DNA of 64,000 nt from Thalassovita mediterranea (GCA_019448215.1 CP080408.1:1426001-1490000), one strand, 5' to 3'; counted from the stretch's first letter, positions 53,638 to 61,883 are shown. The notes: a model not told the origin generated them from the sequence alone. Made by a program: numbers and translations.

Positions 53638-53665
53638 GAACGTCCGGTTCTGAACGTCCGGTTCT
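53638..53665. promoter_or_regulatory. Tandem 14-bp repeat, operator candidate
   Basis: GAACGTCCGGTTCT occurs twice in direct succession (53638-53651 and 53652-53665). Each unit contains the dyad GAAC-GTCCG-GTTC. It lies 19-46 bp upstream of the minus-strand aminotransferase ATG, a position suited to repressor binding; a related ACCGGAC follows near 53674. Confidence 0.5.
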
Positions 53666-53699
53666 AGTCATACACCGGACTGCCCCAGAGCGAAGCATG

Positions 53700-53717
53700 C
53701 CCCTGCGAAGGCAGGGG
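53700..53717. repeat. Short intergenic hairpin
   Basis: CCCCTGC-GAAG-GCAGGGG is a perfect 7-bp hairpin, followed by TCGAAGGACGAGC, a word similar to that in the intergenic segment near 9300. It lies between the acyl-CoA ligase stop (53748) and the aminotransferase promoter and may terminate transcription of the ligase gene. Confidence 0.45.
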
Positions 53718-53747
53718 TCGAAGGACGAGCGCGTTGAGGTTTGCGCT

Positions 53748-55316
53748 TTAGCCAACCCGGCGGTCAGTATCCTTCCAGTAAGGCTCGCGCAGATCCTTGC
53801 GAAGGATCTTGCCGGACGGGTTGCGCGGCAGCACCTTCACGAAGTCGACCGATTTCGGGCACTTGTAGCCAGCGATCTTCTCTTTCGTGAACGCGATGAT
53901 GGCGTCCTTGTCCGGGGTCGCGCCTTCCTTCAGAACGATGATCGCCTTGACCGCTTCGCCCCATTTCTCGCTCGGAATGCCGATGACGGCGACGTCGGCG
54001 ACGTCCGGGTGGCTGAACAGCGCATTCTCGACCTCGGCCGGATAGACGTTCTCGCCGCCCGACACGATCATGTCCTTGATCCGGTCGTGGATGAAGAGGA
54101 AGCCATCCTTGTCGAAATAGCCGGCATCGCCCGTATGGAAGAGGCCCCCGCGAAGCGCCTCCTCTGTGGCTTCCTCACGGTTCCAGTAGCCCTTCATGAC
54201 GAAGTCCGCGCCGATCACAATCTCGCCAACCTCGCCCTGTGGGACCGGATTGTCTTCCGGGTCGACCACGCGAACGATGGCAGTCGGATAAGGCACACCG
54301 CAGGAGCGCAGCTTGCCCCAGCTCGGGTCGTGCGCTTCTGGCGGCAGGTAGGTGCCAAGGCCAACCGTCTCGGTCAGGCCGTAAAGCTGGGTGAATTTCG
54401 CACCGAACAGGTCGACGGCGCGCTTTAGCAGGTCTTCGGCAATCGGCGATGCACCATAGGAAATCGTCTTCAGCGACGAGAAATCCCGCTCATCGACGCC
54501 CGGCATCTGCGATAGCATCAGGATGACAGCCGGCACCCAGAAGGCGTGATTGACCTTGTGCTGCTCGACGAGGTCGAGGATGGCGGCAGGGTCGATCTCA
54601 CGCAGGATGAGCGTCATCGCCCCCTGCGCGCTGGCTAGAACGCCGATATTGCAGCCCGCCACGTGGAAGAGCGGCATGGCGTTCATCACCACATCGCCCT
54701 CATCATAGGCAGCCCAGTCGAGCTTCGCCGCTTCGGTGAAGACGGCGCGATAGTTCGCATTGGTCAGCATGACGCCCTTGGGCAGGCCCGTGGTGCCCGA
54801 GGTGTAGAGCTGGATGACATCGTCATCATCTTCGGTCTTGAGTTCCGGCGCCTTGTCGCTCTGGCTCGCCATCCAGTCGTCATAGGATGGCCAGTCCTTG
54901 TGGCCGCCATCAATCGCGATGATCGTCTTCAGCTCAGGGCATTCCGGCGCGATTTTCTCTGCGGCCTCATAGAATTCCTTGGCCACGAACAGGACTTTCG
55001 ACTTGCTGTCGGAGAGGATGAATTTCATCTCCGGCGGCGCGAGGCGGTTATTGATGCCCGTCATGGTCGAGCGCGACTTCGCACAGCCGAAAAGCTGCTC
55101 GTAATAACAGCCCATATTCTTTGCGAGATAGGCGACCCGGTCGCCCGGCTTCACGCCTGCCGCCAGCAGGCCATTGGCGACCTTGTTGGCATTCTTTTCG
55201 AGACCGGCGAATGTCGTCGTCTTCCCCTCGAACCAGATCGCGGGCTTGTCAGCGAGTTTCTCGGACTGCACGCGCGGAATATCGGCGAGGTGTGGCATCA
55301 GGACGGGATCGAGCAT
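53748..55316 (-). CDS. AMP-binding long-chain or medium-chain acyl-CoA ligase
   Basis: 522 residues. P-loop YTSGTTGLPKGV, LYGLTETVG, and the C-terminal hinge/lysine region YWNREEATEEALRGGLFHTGD and KDGFLFIHDRIKDMI with catalytic lysine in the final SGKILRKDLRE. A fatty or aromatic acid:CoA ligase; chain length is undetermined. Start ATG at 55316. Monocistronic, divergent from the GST gene. Confidence 0.88.
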   Translation of the reverse strand: MLDPVLMPHLADIPRVQSEKLADKPAIWFEGKTTTFAGLEKNANKVANGLLAAGVKPGDRVAYLAKNMGCYYEQLFGCAKSRSTMTGINNRLAPPEMKFILSDSKSKVLFVAKEFYEAAEKIAPECPELKTIIAIDGGHKDWPSYDDWMASQSDKAPELKTEDDDDVIQLYTSGTTGLPKGVMLTNANYRAVFTEAAKLDWAAYDEGDVVMNAMPLFHVAGCNIGVLASAQGAMTLILREIDPAAILDLVEQHKVNHAFWVPAVILMLSQMPGVDERDFSSLKTISYGASPIAEDLLKRAVDLFGAKFTQLYGLTETVGLGTYLPPEAHDPSWGKLRSCGVPYPTAIVRVVDPEDNPVPQGEVGEIVIGADFVMKGYWNREEATEEALRGGLFHTGDAGYFDKDGFLFIHDRIKDMIVSGGENVYPAEVENALFSHPDVADVAVIGIPSEKWGEAVKAIIVLKEGATPDKDAIIAFTKEKIAGYKCPKSVDFVKVLPRNPSGKILRKDLREPYWKDTDRRVG

Positions 55317-55435
55317 CTTCTGGACTTCCTCTTGAGCTTTGCTTCTTTTTCTTTACCGCTTGAAATCGCTTTGAACGCGGCGGGCAAGCCCTCAGATGGG
55401 ATAGGGTGCCTGCCAGACAGCGAAAAGGAACGCAG

Positions 55436-56386
55436 ATGGCCAGCGCGCAGACGATTATTCTCCACCATTACCAGACTTCTCCCTTCTCGGAGAAAGTCCG
55501 GCTCGCGCTGCGAATGAAGAACCTCGCCTGGGCGTCGGTCGAAATTCCCAACATGATGCCAAAGCCGCTGCTGATGCCGCTGACGGGGGGCTATCGCAAG
55601 ACGCCCGTCATGCAGATTGGCGCGGACATCTTCCTCGACAGCGCGATGATTATCCGCGCGCTGGAGGAACGCTTCGAGATCCCGCAGCTCGACCTGCCGG
55701 GCCATGAGGGCCTTTCCAATGTCGTCGGCTCATGGGCTGACGGTAAGTGGTTCCAGACCAGCGTTGCCATCATCTTCGGCACGATCGGCGATCAGGTGCC
55801 GGAAGCCTTCAAGAAAGACCGCGAGCAGCTTTCAGGCCGCCCATTCGATACCGATGCCATGAAGGCTGTCGTGCCGATGATGAAGGATCAGTGGCGCGCG
55901 CAGATGGCCTGGCTCGAACAGCGCCTAACGGGCGGACAGGGCGCGGGTGCCGGCAACTGGCTGGTCAGCACCAAGCCCGGCCTCGTCGATGTGCACGCTT
56001 ATATGAATCCATGGTTCATGGAGAGCGCCCTGCCTGATTTTGCGGCGCAGTGCTTCAAATCCTTCCCGCGTACCGCAGACTGGTATCAGCGCATGAAGGA
56101 AATCGAGGGTCAGACGCCAGAAGACATCACGGGCGAAGAGGCGCTGGAGATCGCGCTTCACGCCGCCCCGCGCCTCAAGGCCGCCAAGACCGAAGGCGAG
56201 CTTCAGGAGTTCGAGCCTGGTGAGCGCGTCGCTGTCGCGGCCGACGATTATGGTCGCGACTGGGTCGAGGGCGAGATCGTCATCGCCACCGCCGACCGCA
56301 TCATCATCCACCGCCATGATGAGCAGGCCGAAACACTGAACCTGCACTTCCCACGCACCGGCTTCATGGTCCGGCGCCTCGGTTAG
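55436..56386 (+). CDS. Glutathione S-transferase-like protein with C-terminal extension
   Basis: 316 residues. N-terminal thioredoxin-like domain (YQTSPFSEKVRLALRMKN near 11-28, cis-Pro region KTPVMQIG near 64 and DSAMIIRALEE), the alpha-helical GST C-domain, then an extra C-terminal beta-rich domain of about 100 residues (ERVAVAADDYGRDWVEGE...) not present in ordinary GSTs. The ATG at 55436 follows AAAAGGAACGCAG. Substrate unknown. Confidence 0.8.
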   Translation: MASAQTIILHHYQTSPFSEKVRLALRMKNLAWASVEIPNMMPKPLLMPLTGGYRKTPVMQIGADIFLDSAMIIRALEERFEIPQLDLPGHEGLSNVVGSWADGKWFQTSVAIIFGTIGDQVPEAFKKDREQLSGRPFDTDAMKAVVPMMKDQWRAQMAWLEQRLTGGQGAGAGNWLVSTKPGLVDVHAYMNPWFMESALPDFAAQCFKSFPRTADWYQRMKEIEGQTPEDITGEEALEIALHAAPRLKAAKTEGELQEFEPGERVAVAADDYGRDWVEGEIVIATADRIIIHRHDEQAETLNLHFPRTGFMVRRLG

Positions 56387-56416
56387 AAAACGTCCCAAGA
56401 TCGAGCGCCCGCACGC

Positions 56417-56505
56417 CGTTTTCCCAGCGAAAGCTGGGACCAATGGCGGTTGAGCGCGCTCATCCCCAGCCGCCACAGAACCCACTTTTCAGTGGAGGGA
56501 CGGCG
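56417..56505. repeat. Structured intergenic repeat, copy 2
   Basis: Begins with the same hairpin TCCCAGC-GAAA-GCTGGGA (56422-56439), then CAATGGCGGTTGAG, CCAGCCGCCA (able to pair with TGGCGG) and a second stem CCCACT/AGTGG (56481-56495, imperfect). It matches copy 1 at 51851 in order and in most of the first 38 bases, and lies between the convergent GST and ABC genes. Confidence 0.8.
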
Positions 56506-56532
56506 TCGCGGGAGATAGTCCTGTAATTGAGC

Positions 56533-57474
56533 CTAGGCAGCCTCGGTCGTCATGGCGACGAACACGTCTTCCAGTTTCGGCTGATCGGTGGAGAGGTCCG
56601 CCACGCTGATCCCTGCTTCACGCACCTGTTCCAGCAGGCGGCCGATGCCGGTCTCGCTGTTGCGATATGCGATTTCAAGCTCGCCAGACTTGAGGAGCCG
56701 GATATCGAGGTGCTTCAGGCTGTCTGGCACATCAGTGAGCGGTTCGCGCGGCTGGATCTTCAGGATGCGTTGGTCCATGCGCGCCAACAGTTTCGGCGTC
56801 GGCTCACAGGCGATGATCTCACCATGATTGACGATGGCGATCTCGTCACAGAGCTCTTCAGCCTCTTCCAGATAGTGCGTCGTCAGGATGATGGTCGTGC
56901 CCTCATCGTGCAGACGGCGGACATATTGCCAGAGCGAGCGGCGAAGCTCCACGTCAACACCGGCCGTCGGCTCATCAAGGATAAGAACAGGCGGCTGATG
57001 CACCAGCGCCTTCGCGATCATCAGGCGGCGCTTCATGCCGCCCGATAGCTGGCGGACATAGGCGTCGCGCTTGTCAGCAAGGCCGACCGCATCGAGGATT
57101 TCCAGCGTCCGGCGCTGGCCCTTCGGTACGCCATAGAAACCAGCCTGCAGCTCCAGCGCCTCTTCCGGCGTGAAGAAGGGGTCCATGGTGATTTCCTGGT
57201 TCACGACACCGATCGCCGCGCGGCTTGCGCGCGGATGCTGGTCGATATCCATGTCCCAGATACGGGCCGTGCCGGATGTCTTGGTCACGAGGCCAGCAAG
57301 GATGTTGATAAAGGTCGACTTGCCCGCACCGTTCGGGCCAAGCAGGCCAAAGATGCTGCCGCGCGGGATTTTCAGGCTGATGGACTGGAGCGCGCGCTTT
57401 TCCGGCATCTTACCAGAGGCAGCGTAGACCTTCTCGAGGTTCTCGACCTCGATTGCATAATCAGGGGCGGACAT
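56533..57474 (-). CDS. ABC transporter ATP-binding protein
   Basis: 313 residues. Walker A GPNGAGKST at 46-54, Q-loop VVNQEI, signature LSGGMKRR near 143, Walker B VLILDEPTAGVD and H-switch TTHY. The C-terminal domain and DRA-type layout fit exporters of the YadG/multidrug type. No permease gene is adjacent (57475-57501 is the promoter gap to the next gene), so its partner is elsewhere or the window truncates the operon context. Start ATG at 57474. Confidence 0.88.
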   Translation of the reverse strand: MSAPDYAIEVENLEKVYAASGKMPEKRALQSISLKIPRGSIFGLLGPNGAGKSTFINILAGLVTKTSGTARIWDMDIDQHPRASRAAIGVVNQEITMDPFFTPEEALELQAGFYGVPKGQRRTLEILDAVGLADKRDAYVRQLSGGMKRRLMIAKALVHQPPVLILDEPTAGVDVELRRSLWQYVRRLHDEGTTIILTTHYLEEAEELCDEIAIVNHGEIIACEPTPKLLARMDQRILKIQPREPLTDVPDSLKHLDIRLLKSGELEIAYRNSETGIGRLLEQVREAGISVADLSTDQPKLEDVFVAMTTEAA

Positions 57475-57501
57475 CTGCTCTCCGTGGTTTGCTCGAAGCG
57501 T

Positions 57502-58161
57502 CTATATAGGACTGTCGCCCTCGACCTCTACCACCAGCGCCTGTTTTTGTCGCTCCTGCGCCCGCTTGAATGCAGGGCGCTCCTTCATCCGTCCGAGATA
57601 TTCCTTGCACGTCGCGGTCAGGCACGGCTCCAGCGGCGGCAGGACGCTGGCCAGCAGCAGGCCATAGCCGATGGCGATATCTGCCATGGTGAACCTGTCG
57701 GCGACCATGAAACGTGAATGCTCCAGCTTCTGGTCGACGATGCGCAGGCGGCCCGAAAACCACATCCGATAGTCATCGGCGACCTGCGGCTGACGGCGGG
57801 ACTTCTTTTCCAGCATCTCATAGCGAAGCACCAGCGTCTGCGGGAAGGTCAGCGTCGCGTCAGAGAAATACATCCAGTTGAGATACTCGCCATACCCCGC
57901 CTCATCGGGCCGGACGGCAAGGTCTGTCGGCCCATGGGTCTCGGCAAGGTAGTGGCAGATGCCGGTCGATTCGGTCATCTTCGTCTTCCCGTCAGTAAAG
58001 AACGGGATGGTGCCGAGCGGGTTGATCTCCATGTACGGCTTGTAGTGAACACGCGGCGGGAAGGGCAGGACGACGAGATCGTAATCGATGCCCATTTCCT
58101 CCAGCGCCCAGAGCGGCCTGAACGAGCGGGCATTGCGGCAGTGATAGAGTGTCGGTTTCAT
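57502..58161 (-). CDS. Glutathione S-transferase family protein
   Basis: 219 residues from ATG 58161 (GGGAGGCCGACCG upstream). Thioredoxin-like domain with SFRPLWALEEMGIDYDLVVLP, NPLGTIPFFTDG and TESTGICHYLAE, then the helical domain with MADIAIGYGL. A typical bacterial GST with no assigned substrate. The start is 27 bp from nothing else; the neighbouring ABC gene begins 27 bp downstream on the same strand. Confidence 0.85.
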   Translation of the reverse strand: MKPTLYHCRNARSFRPLWALEEMGIDYDLVVLPFPPRVHYKPYMEINPLGTIPFFTDGKTKMTESTGICHYLAETHGPTDLAVRPDEAGYGEYLNWMYFSDATLTFPQTLVLRYEMLEKKSRRQPQVADDYRMWFSGRLRIVDQKLEHSRFMVADRFTMADIAIGYGLLLASVLPPLEPCLTATCKEYLGRMKERPAFKRAQERQKQALVVEVEGDSPI

Positions 58162-58278
58162 CGGTCGGCCTCCCGGTAAACGGTGCGGTGTCTCATCCAA
58201 TTGACGCCGCTTGTCATGACGGACTACCTATGCGCCGTACCGCCTGACGGGCAATGCTGACATTGGGGAAGCTCAACT

Positions 58279-58473
58279 ATGGCCACTCAGAACCTGCCGG
58301 AAGCCCCGGAGACGATCGTCACCGATGAGCACCGCGTCGCCTGCGACGGCGGAAATGGCCCGCTTGGACACCCGATCGTCTGGTACGAAATGGGCGACGA
58401 CGACATGGTCGAATGTGGCTATTGCGACCGCCGCTTTGTCCTGAAGGGCGGCAAGTACGACGCCGATCAGTAA
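58279..58473 (+). CDS. CHCC zinc-finger protein (NDUFS6-like)
   Basis: 64 residues: C22, H31, C46 and C49 in the CHCC zinc-finger pattern (VACDGGNGPLGHP, then VECGYCDRRF). Homologues are the bacterial counterparts of the complex I assembly subunit NDUFS6. Start ATG at 58279 with GGGGAAG upstream. Its short length is the family norm. Confidence 0.85.
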   Translation: MATQNLPEAPETIVTDEHRVACDGGNGPLGHPIVWYEMGDDDMVECGYCDRRFVLKGGKYDADQ

Positions 58474-58485
58474 GGCGGATGCGGC

Positions 58486-59292
58486 CTAGGCTGCCTGCCT
58501 GCGCCGCTTTTTGTCGCGCTGCCACATGCCGAAAATCTTCGGCCCGTCGATCAGATAGCGTTTGAACATGCGCTGCGGCTCACTCGTCAGCCTGTGCAGC
58601 CATTCCAGCCTGAAATTGCGCATCCATTCGGGCGCCCGCGTCGTGCGCCCAGTCAGAAAGTCGAGGCTCGCGCCGCAGCAGAGCCCGACGCCCTGCACCG
58701 TGCCAAGCTGCTTTGCTGCCAGTGCGACCATCTCCTGCTGCGGGGATCCGACACAGAGAAAGTGAAACCGCGCCGGGTTGCGCGCCATGAACTCGGCCGC
58801 GGCCTTCACCGCCTCCGGTTTGCGCCGAAGCCCCATTGGCGGGTCGTGCCAGCGCACATCGGAGAGTCCAAAGCGCGCCTTCAGCGCGGCAATCTCGCTC
58901 GCCGTACAGCCGATCACCACGACAGGCTCTTCAGGGTCCAGTTCCTTCTCGAACAGCGTCTGCACGATGTCGGCACCCGGCGACGCGGGCAGGTCGATCT
59001 TCTCAAACCCAGCGAGCAGTTCAAGAATGCGGCTATCGTTCAGGATCAGGCCGGCCTCATCATAAAGATGGCGCAGCTCCTCTTCACGCTGAAGGCGGAC
59101 CATATGGTCAACATTCGGCGTCACGACATACCAGAAGCTCTCAGACCCCAGCGCGCTGGCGGCAATCGTGCGCGCAGCCTGACGGGTTGAGCGCGGCTGG
59201 AAAGTCAGGCCGAGAAAGTCCACGGCGTCCGGCAGGTTGGCGGCCGGGGCGGCACCAGTCTGCGGCGTCTTTGCGGTAGAACCCTGCATCAT
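58486..59292 (-). CDS. WecG/TagA/CpsF-family glycosyltransferase
   Basis: 268 residues (start ATG 59292 or 59289, both after AAGGAGAC). Family motifs: VVTPNVDHMV near 56-65, DSRILELLA and CVGSPQQEMVALAAKQLG, with a basic C-terminal tail (KKRRRQ) that associates with the membrane. It transfers a sugar (ManNAcA-type in WecG) to an undecaprenyl-linked intermediate for surface polysaccharide. No other polysaccharide gene is adjacent. Confidence 0.88.
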   Translation of the reverse strand: MMQGSTAKTPQTGAAPAANLPDAVDFLGLTFQPRSTRQAARTIAASALGSESFWYVVTPNVDHMVRLQREEELRHLYDEAGLILNDSRILELLAGFEKIDLPASPGADIVQTLFEKELDPEEPVVVIGCTASEIAALKARFGLSDVRWHDPPMGLRRKPEAVKAAAEFMARNPARFHFLCVGSPQQEMVALAAKQLGTVQGVGLCCGASLDFLTGRTTRAPEWMRNFRLEWLHRLTSEPQRMFKRYLIDGPKIFGMWQRDKKRRRQAA

Positions 59293-59345
59293 GTCTCCTT
59301 GGCAGGCAGATCGCGTCGATCAGCGCTTGCGAATCTATTCCTGTT

Positions 59346-60419
59346 TCAGTCGCTTGTCTCGGTGTCCGGCTTTCCCGGTTTCTTTCCATAGTCGTGTTTG
59401 CGCAAAAGCCCGCGAAACTGGTGGTAGGTCAGGCCCAGCGTTTCTGCGGCCTTGCCCTGATGACCATCATGGGCCGCAAGTGCAGCATCTATGAGAGCTG
59501 TTTCGAAAACCTTTGTCTGAACTTCGAAAGTGGCTCCAAGCTGCGGCTTCGGCAGCTCGACTTGATTGGAGCGGGTGGGTTGAGTGGCGGCAGGTGGGGA
59601 GTCTGATGTTCCTTTCAAGACCGAAGGTGGCCTGAAGGGCGACGCGAACGGGTCCAGCGCTTCAGGATCGAAGCGCACAGGCTCATTGGTGGGCACGATC
59701 AGCGCGCGCGCTGTAATGCGCTGGGCAAAGTTTCTGAGCTCGCGCACATTGCCCGGCCAGTCATGCGCCTCAATCGCCTCGATGGCCGATGGGGCAAAGC
59801 CTGGAAAATCTTCCAGCATTTCGCGCGCCATGCGCCGCGCAAAGAAGTCGGCCAATAGGGAGGCATCGCCCCTGCGCGCCCGCAATGGCGGTAGCGTCAC
59901 GACATCGAAGGCCAGCCTGTCCAGAAGGTCTGCGCGGAATCTGCCCGCCTCGACGGCGGAAGGCAGGTCTATGTTGGTTGCCGCCACGACGCGGACATTT
60001 GTCTCCAGGACTTTCTCCCCGCCGAGGCGCTGAAACTCACCATACTCGATGACACGCAGCAGCTTCTCCTGTACCCGCTGGGTCGCCGTAGCGATCTCGT
60101 CGAGAAAGATCGTGCCGCCATTGGCAAGCTCGAACCGCCCGGTCCGCCGCTCCGTCGCGCCGGTGAACGCGCCGCGCTCATGTCCGAACAGCTCTGAATC
60201 CAGAAGGTCGTCGGACAGGGCGGCGCAATTCACCTTGATATACGGCCCGTCCCAGCGCTTCGACAGGAAGTGCATCCGCTCGGCAATCAGCTCCTTACCG
60301 GTTCCGCGCTCCCCGATGACGAGCGCAGGCCGGTCCAGCGGCGCAAGCCGTGAGACATGCTCCAGCGCTGAAAGCCACTCCGGGGCTTCGCCAATAATTT
60401 GGGGTGTATTGCCAATCAT
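59346..60419 (-). CDS. pspF: Phage shock protein operon activator PspF
   Basis: 357 residues. A sigma-54-dependent activator without a regulatory N-domain: AAA+ core with Walker A GERGTGKE at 36-43, GAFTGA at 83-88 and a C-terminal Fis-type HTH (KAAETLGLTYHQFRGLL). PspF lacks a receiver domain and is held inactive by PspA. A Pro/Ser-rich linker (about 265-290) joins core and HTH. Divergent from the sigma-54 promoter of psp genes. Start ATG at 60419. Confidence 0.92.
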   Translation of the reverse strand: MIGNTPQIIGEAPEWLSALEHVSRLAPLDRPALVIGERGTGKELIAERMHFLSKRWDGPYIKVNCAALSDDLLDSELFGHERGAFTGATERRTGRFELANGGTIFLDEIATATQRVQEKLLRVIEYGEFQRLGGEKVLETNVRVVAATNIDLPSAVEAGRFRADLLDRLAFDVVTLPPLRARRGDASLLADFFARRMAREMLEDFPGFAPSAIEAIEAHDWPGNVRELRNFAQRITARALIVPTNEPVRFDPEALDPFASPFRPPSVLKGTSDSPPAATQPTRSNQVELPKPQLGATFEVQTKVFETALIDAALAAHDGHQGKAAETLGLTYHQFRGLLRKHDYGKKPGKPDTETSD

Positions 60420-60461
60420 ACTGTGAATTTAGCTAAATAGTCAGTCAAAACAACCAAAATA

Positions 60462-60480
60462 ATTAGCGTAATTGACGAAT
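60462..60480 (+). promoter_or_regulatory. Candidate PspF binding sequence
   Basis: ATTAGCGTAATTGACGAAT, an imperfect dyad about 75-90 bp upstream of the sigma-54 promoter, where PspF UAS sites lie in E. coli. A second dyad ATTTAGCTAAAT is at 60427-60438. Assignment is by position only. Confidence 0.35.
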
Positions 60481-60552
60481 TTATTCTGCCGAGTTGGTGG
60501 TCTGAAAATTTTATATCCAGCAAAAACAACGTGCTAGGTGGTTAGCAAAAAA

Positions 60553-60569
60553 CTGGCACGGTCCTTGAA
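60553..60569 (+). promoter_or_regulatory. Sigma-54 promoter of the psp operon
   Basis: CTGGCACG (60553-60560), GTCC, then TTGAA (60565-60569): matches the -24/-12 consensus TGGCACG-N4-TTGCW except that the -12 GC reads GA. It is 55 bp before the first ATG of the psp genes and opposite pspF. Confidence 0.75.
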
Positions 60570-60623
60570 ATGAGTATGGCAAGTCAGGCGATGGGCGTCG
60601 CCTAAACCGAAAGGACCAGAAGA

Positions 60624-60764
60624 ATGACCGACCGCTCCTACGAGACCCGCTACCGGCAAGGCCGCGAAGAAGGTGGCCGCTTCGGCCGCTGGCTCGCAAG
60701 CCGTCCAGCCGAGTGCTGGATGTTCTTTGCAGCAGGCGTCTTCCTTGGCGGCCTGTTCTTCTAG
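60624..60764 (+). CDS. Psp operon micro-protein 1 (46 residues)
   Basis: A 46-residue product (ATG 60624, TAG 60762-60764). The first half is basic and polar (TDRSYETRYRQGREEGG, then FGRWLASRPAE), the end hydrophobic (CWMFFAAGVFLGGLFF), like a C-tail-anchored membrane protein. AAAGGACCAGAAGA precedes the ATG and it is the first gene behind the sigma-54 promoter, so expression with psp genes is likely. Role unknown; it may be a PspD/PspE-like accessory. Confidence 0.72.
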   Translation: MTDRSYETRYRQGREEGGRFGRWLASRPAECWMFFAAGVFLGGLFF

Positions 60765-60828
60765 CCACCCGTAAAAAGCACCTCGTCTCCTCCCAGAAGA
60801 CCGACGAGAATTCGAAAGGATAAAAATC

Positions 60829-61515
60829 ATGGGACTTTTTTCCCGCCTCGGCGACATCATCAACTCCAACATTAACGCGATGCTGGACAGCGCCGAAAAC
60901 CCAGAAAAGATCGCACGCCTGATCATCCAGGAAATGGAAGACACGCTGGTTGAGGTCCGCACCGCGGCCGCCCGCGCCATGGCCGACAAGAAGGAAATGG
61001 AACGCGAGATCGCCTACTACACCAACGTCCGCGACGATTGGGAAAAGAAGGCCGGCGTCGCCATCGACAAGGGCCGTGAAGACCTTGCCCGCGGCGCACT
61101 GACCGCAAAGCAGAAAGCCGCCGGTGAAATCGATCGCCGTGAGCATGCCATGCAGGCCGCAGAAGACGCTTTCGAGAAGCACCAGTCGGACCTCGGCAAG
61201 CTTCAGGCAAAGCTTGACGAAGCCAAGGCCAAGCACCGTGCACTGATGATGCGCCGCGAGGCTGCCGAGCAACGCATCCGCATGCGCTCGCAGACCTATG
61301 ATGGCCGTGTCGATGACGCGCTGGCCCGCTATGCAAGCGTCGAGCGCAAGGTCGACGAGATGGAAGCCTACGCTGACACCATCCAGGGCCGTGAGCCGAG
61401 CCTCGAAGACGAATTTGCTGCGCTTGAGCGTGACGAAGCCGTCGAGAAAGAGCTCGAAGCCCTGAAGAAGTCGCGCGGTCAGTCTTCCACGCAATCCACC
61501 CAGAGCGAGGGCTAA
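60829..61515 (+). CDS. pspA: Phage shock protein A (PspA/Vipp1 family)
   Basis: 228 residues. Amphipathic N-terminal helix GLFSRLGDIINSNINAML, then the long coiled-coil typical of ESCRT-III-like PspA (EDPEKIARLIIQEMEDTL-like pattern NPEKIARLIIQEMEDTLV), ending in a Ser/Thr/Gln-rich tail. PspA inhibits PspF in the resting cell and repairs stressed inner membranes as oligomers. AAAGGATAAAAATC precedes the ATG at 60829. Confidence 0.95.
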   Translation: MGLFSRLGDIINSNINAMLDSAENPEKIARLIIQEMEDTLVEVRTAAARAMADKKEMEREIAYYTNVRDDWEKKAGVAIDKGREDLARGALTAKQKAAGEIDRREHAMQAAEDAFEKHQSDLGKLQAKLDEAKAKHRALMMRREAAEQRIRMRSQTYDGRVDDALARYASVERKVDEMEAYADTIQGREPSLEDEFAALERDEAVEKELEALKKSRGQSSTQSTQSEG

Positions 61516-61518
61516 GTC

Positions 61519-61623
61519 ATGCTGACATCCCTTATCGTACTCGGCATTATCCTCTCCATCATCATCGTGCCAGGTCTCGTCATCCAGTCCATGGATGACC
61601 GGGCTGACGCCCAGAAAGGATAG
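61519..61623 (+). CDS. Psp operon micro-protein 2 (34 residues)
   Basis: A 34-residue product (ATG 61519, TAG 61621-61623) with one membrane helix (LTSLIVLGIILSIIIVPGLV) and a short polar tail (IQSMDDRADAQKG). GAGGG in the pspA end precedes the ATG and the gene lies 3 bp after pspA and 2 bp before pspB, so it is embedded in the operon. Too small for routine annotation; function unknown. Confidence 0.72.
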   Translation: MLTSLIVLGIILSIIIVPGLVIQSMDDRADAQKG

Positions 61624-61625
61624 TC

Positions 61626-61883
61626 ATGGACTCGGATCTCCTGATCCCGCTCGTTGCGATCGTCTCACTCTTTATCGTCTTCCCAGCCATGGTGTTTCAC
61701 TACGTCACGCTCTGGAGAAAACAGAAGACGCTCGAACCAGACGACGAACGCATGCTCGAAGACCTCTGGCGCTCCGCAAAACGAATGGAGCGCCGCATCG
61801 AGACCCTCGAGAAGCTCGTAGACAATAATCCGGAAGATGCCGCGCCGGTCAGCCGCCAGCCGCGCTCCTCCTACGACCAATAA
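61626..61883 (+). CDS. pspB: PspB-like membrane protein
   Basis: 85 residues: one N-terminal membrane helix (LLIPLVAIVSLFIVFPAMVF) followed by a charged coiled-coil (RMLEDLWRSAKRMERRIETLEKLV), the PspB layout (PspB family, also in other alphaproteobacterial psp operons). In E. coli PspB with PspC relieves PspA inhibition of PspF. AAAGGATAGTC precedes the ATG. Confidence 0.85.
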   Translation: MDSDLLIPLVAIVSLFIVFPAMVFHYVTLWRKQKTLEPDDERMLEDLWRSAKRMERRIETLEKLVDNNPEDAAPVSRQPRSSYDQ

